DNA of 64,000 nucleotides from Rhynchopus sp. YZ270_cl-10. Lineage: Eukaryota > Euglenozoa > Diplonemea > Diplonemida > Diplonemidae. The translations under genes were made by a program, and so were the position numbers. This document shows, piece by piece, positions 63,568-64,000 of this stretch. The stretch is from NCBI GenBank assembly GCA_964035575.1, contig OZ037833.1, forward strand, positions 2,294,001-2,358,000, given 5' to 3'. The notes beneath the pieces are model-generated. The model did not search any database and had not been told where the DNA came from. It worked only from the letters and a program-made list of their open reading frames with translations. How positions within the stretch are numbered: position 1 is the first letter of the stretch; every line of letters starts with the position of its first letter.

Positions 63568-63665
63568 GACGGTGAAGTTAATGACTTGACTTATGGTTTA
63601 CCGTTGGCTTACAACGGTGAAAACGACAAGTAAAACCACAAGTCAGGTCATTTGCTTCACCATCG
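63568..63665. repeat. Long imperfect hairpin (about 33-bp arms)
   Basis: Arm 63568-63600 (GACGGTGAAGTTAATGACTT then GACTTATGGTTTA) pairs with 63633-63665, with an inner hairpin CCGTTG-GCTTA-CAACGG. It could be a small RNA precursor or a tiny foldback element. No promoter is visible. Confidence 0.55.
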
Positions 63666-64000
63666 TGTGGGCACTTCTTTTTTCACCCCCCTTCCCCCTT
63701 CCCCTTCCCCCCCTTTCCACCATTTGATGCATAGATGCTACAGGGTACTTTTGCCATCAGTGCAAAACCATCTCCGTTCCAACAATGTATCTGATTGAAA
63801 CCCTGCGACATAGAACTTCTGGTATGTCGTGTGTAATTTGAACATACGTAGAGGAAAGACAGGCCTCAAATCTTTGACGCTGTAAATGAGTCCGATTTTT
63901 TTCCAGTTTTTAGTGCTCATTTTAGGGGTTAACTCTAAAGAATTATATGACCACACCCACAGTCGAATAGATTTTTCTTTCTTGACATGGTTTGTCTTCT
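63666..64000. other. Right edge, no gene seen
   Basis: C/T-rich stretch (63680-63720), then ordinary A/T-rich sequence. The minus-strand frame 63738-63956 has no family features. Confidence 0.4.

Overview
This is nuclear DNA from a free-living-type unicellular eukaryote that I cannot name. The evidence is 24 GT-AG introns, cytosolic ribosomal proteins (RPL5, RPS15), a mitochondrial ATP synthase beta subunit with a transit peptide, CDKAL1, PUF, F-box/JmjC and SET proteins, and a voltage-sensing phosphatase. All 24 introns I could place begin GTAT, mostly GTATGT. Several layout traits (same-strand gene blocks, a pyrimidine tract plus AG just before many start codons) recall protists that transcribe long same-strand units, but no lineage is proven.

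Layout. Left block (1-16383): seven host genes, all on the minus strand: RPL5 (cut by the left edge), ATP synthase beta, CDKAL1-type tRNA methylthiotransferase, an F-box/JmjC oxygenase, a PUB plus UBZ-like protein, a lysine-rich protein, and a FolD-type methylenetetrahydrofolate dehydrogenase. An apparently whole hAT-like DNA transposon (10885-14404) sits between the last two. Middle (16384-27531): an 11-kb gene-free repeat block. It holds GC-rich foldbacks, a 21-bp minisatellite with a 147-bp higher-order period, a field of A-run/T-run palindromes, a 67-bp perfect inverted repeat and a 5460-bp, 14-bp satellite of exactly 390 units. Right block (27532-60536): eight host genes, all on the plus strand: a coiled-coil ORF and a 594-aa unknown protein separated by 2 nt, a PB1/WD40 protein of nine exons, RPS15, a PUF protein, a SMYD-like SET protein, a PAS/HATPase/pseudo-receiver/kinase fusion, and a voltage-sensing PTEN-type phosphatase. 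An isolated 5.8S rRNA gene lies at about 43706-43866 with no 18S or 28S nearby. The last 3.4 kb holds a terminal-inverted-repeat element and a long hairpin, with no gene I can support.

At least four families of short (35-110 bp) dispersed elements occur in introns and intergenic DNA. Every copy I found points the same way as the gene block it sits in: minus on the left, plus on the right. Together with the divergent gene polarity around the satellite, this is the strongest sign of an undescribed system here. It could be introner-like insertion, or RNA-level processing signals in long same-strand transcription units. Other items worth a second look are the orphan 5.8S gene, the satellite without net indels, the kinase fused to a seemingly dead two-component module, and a small mobile element carrying an acidic ORF with SUMO-interaction-like motifs. 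I saw no reverse transcriptase, capsid or envelope gene.
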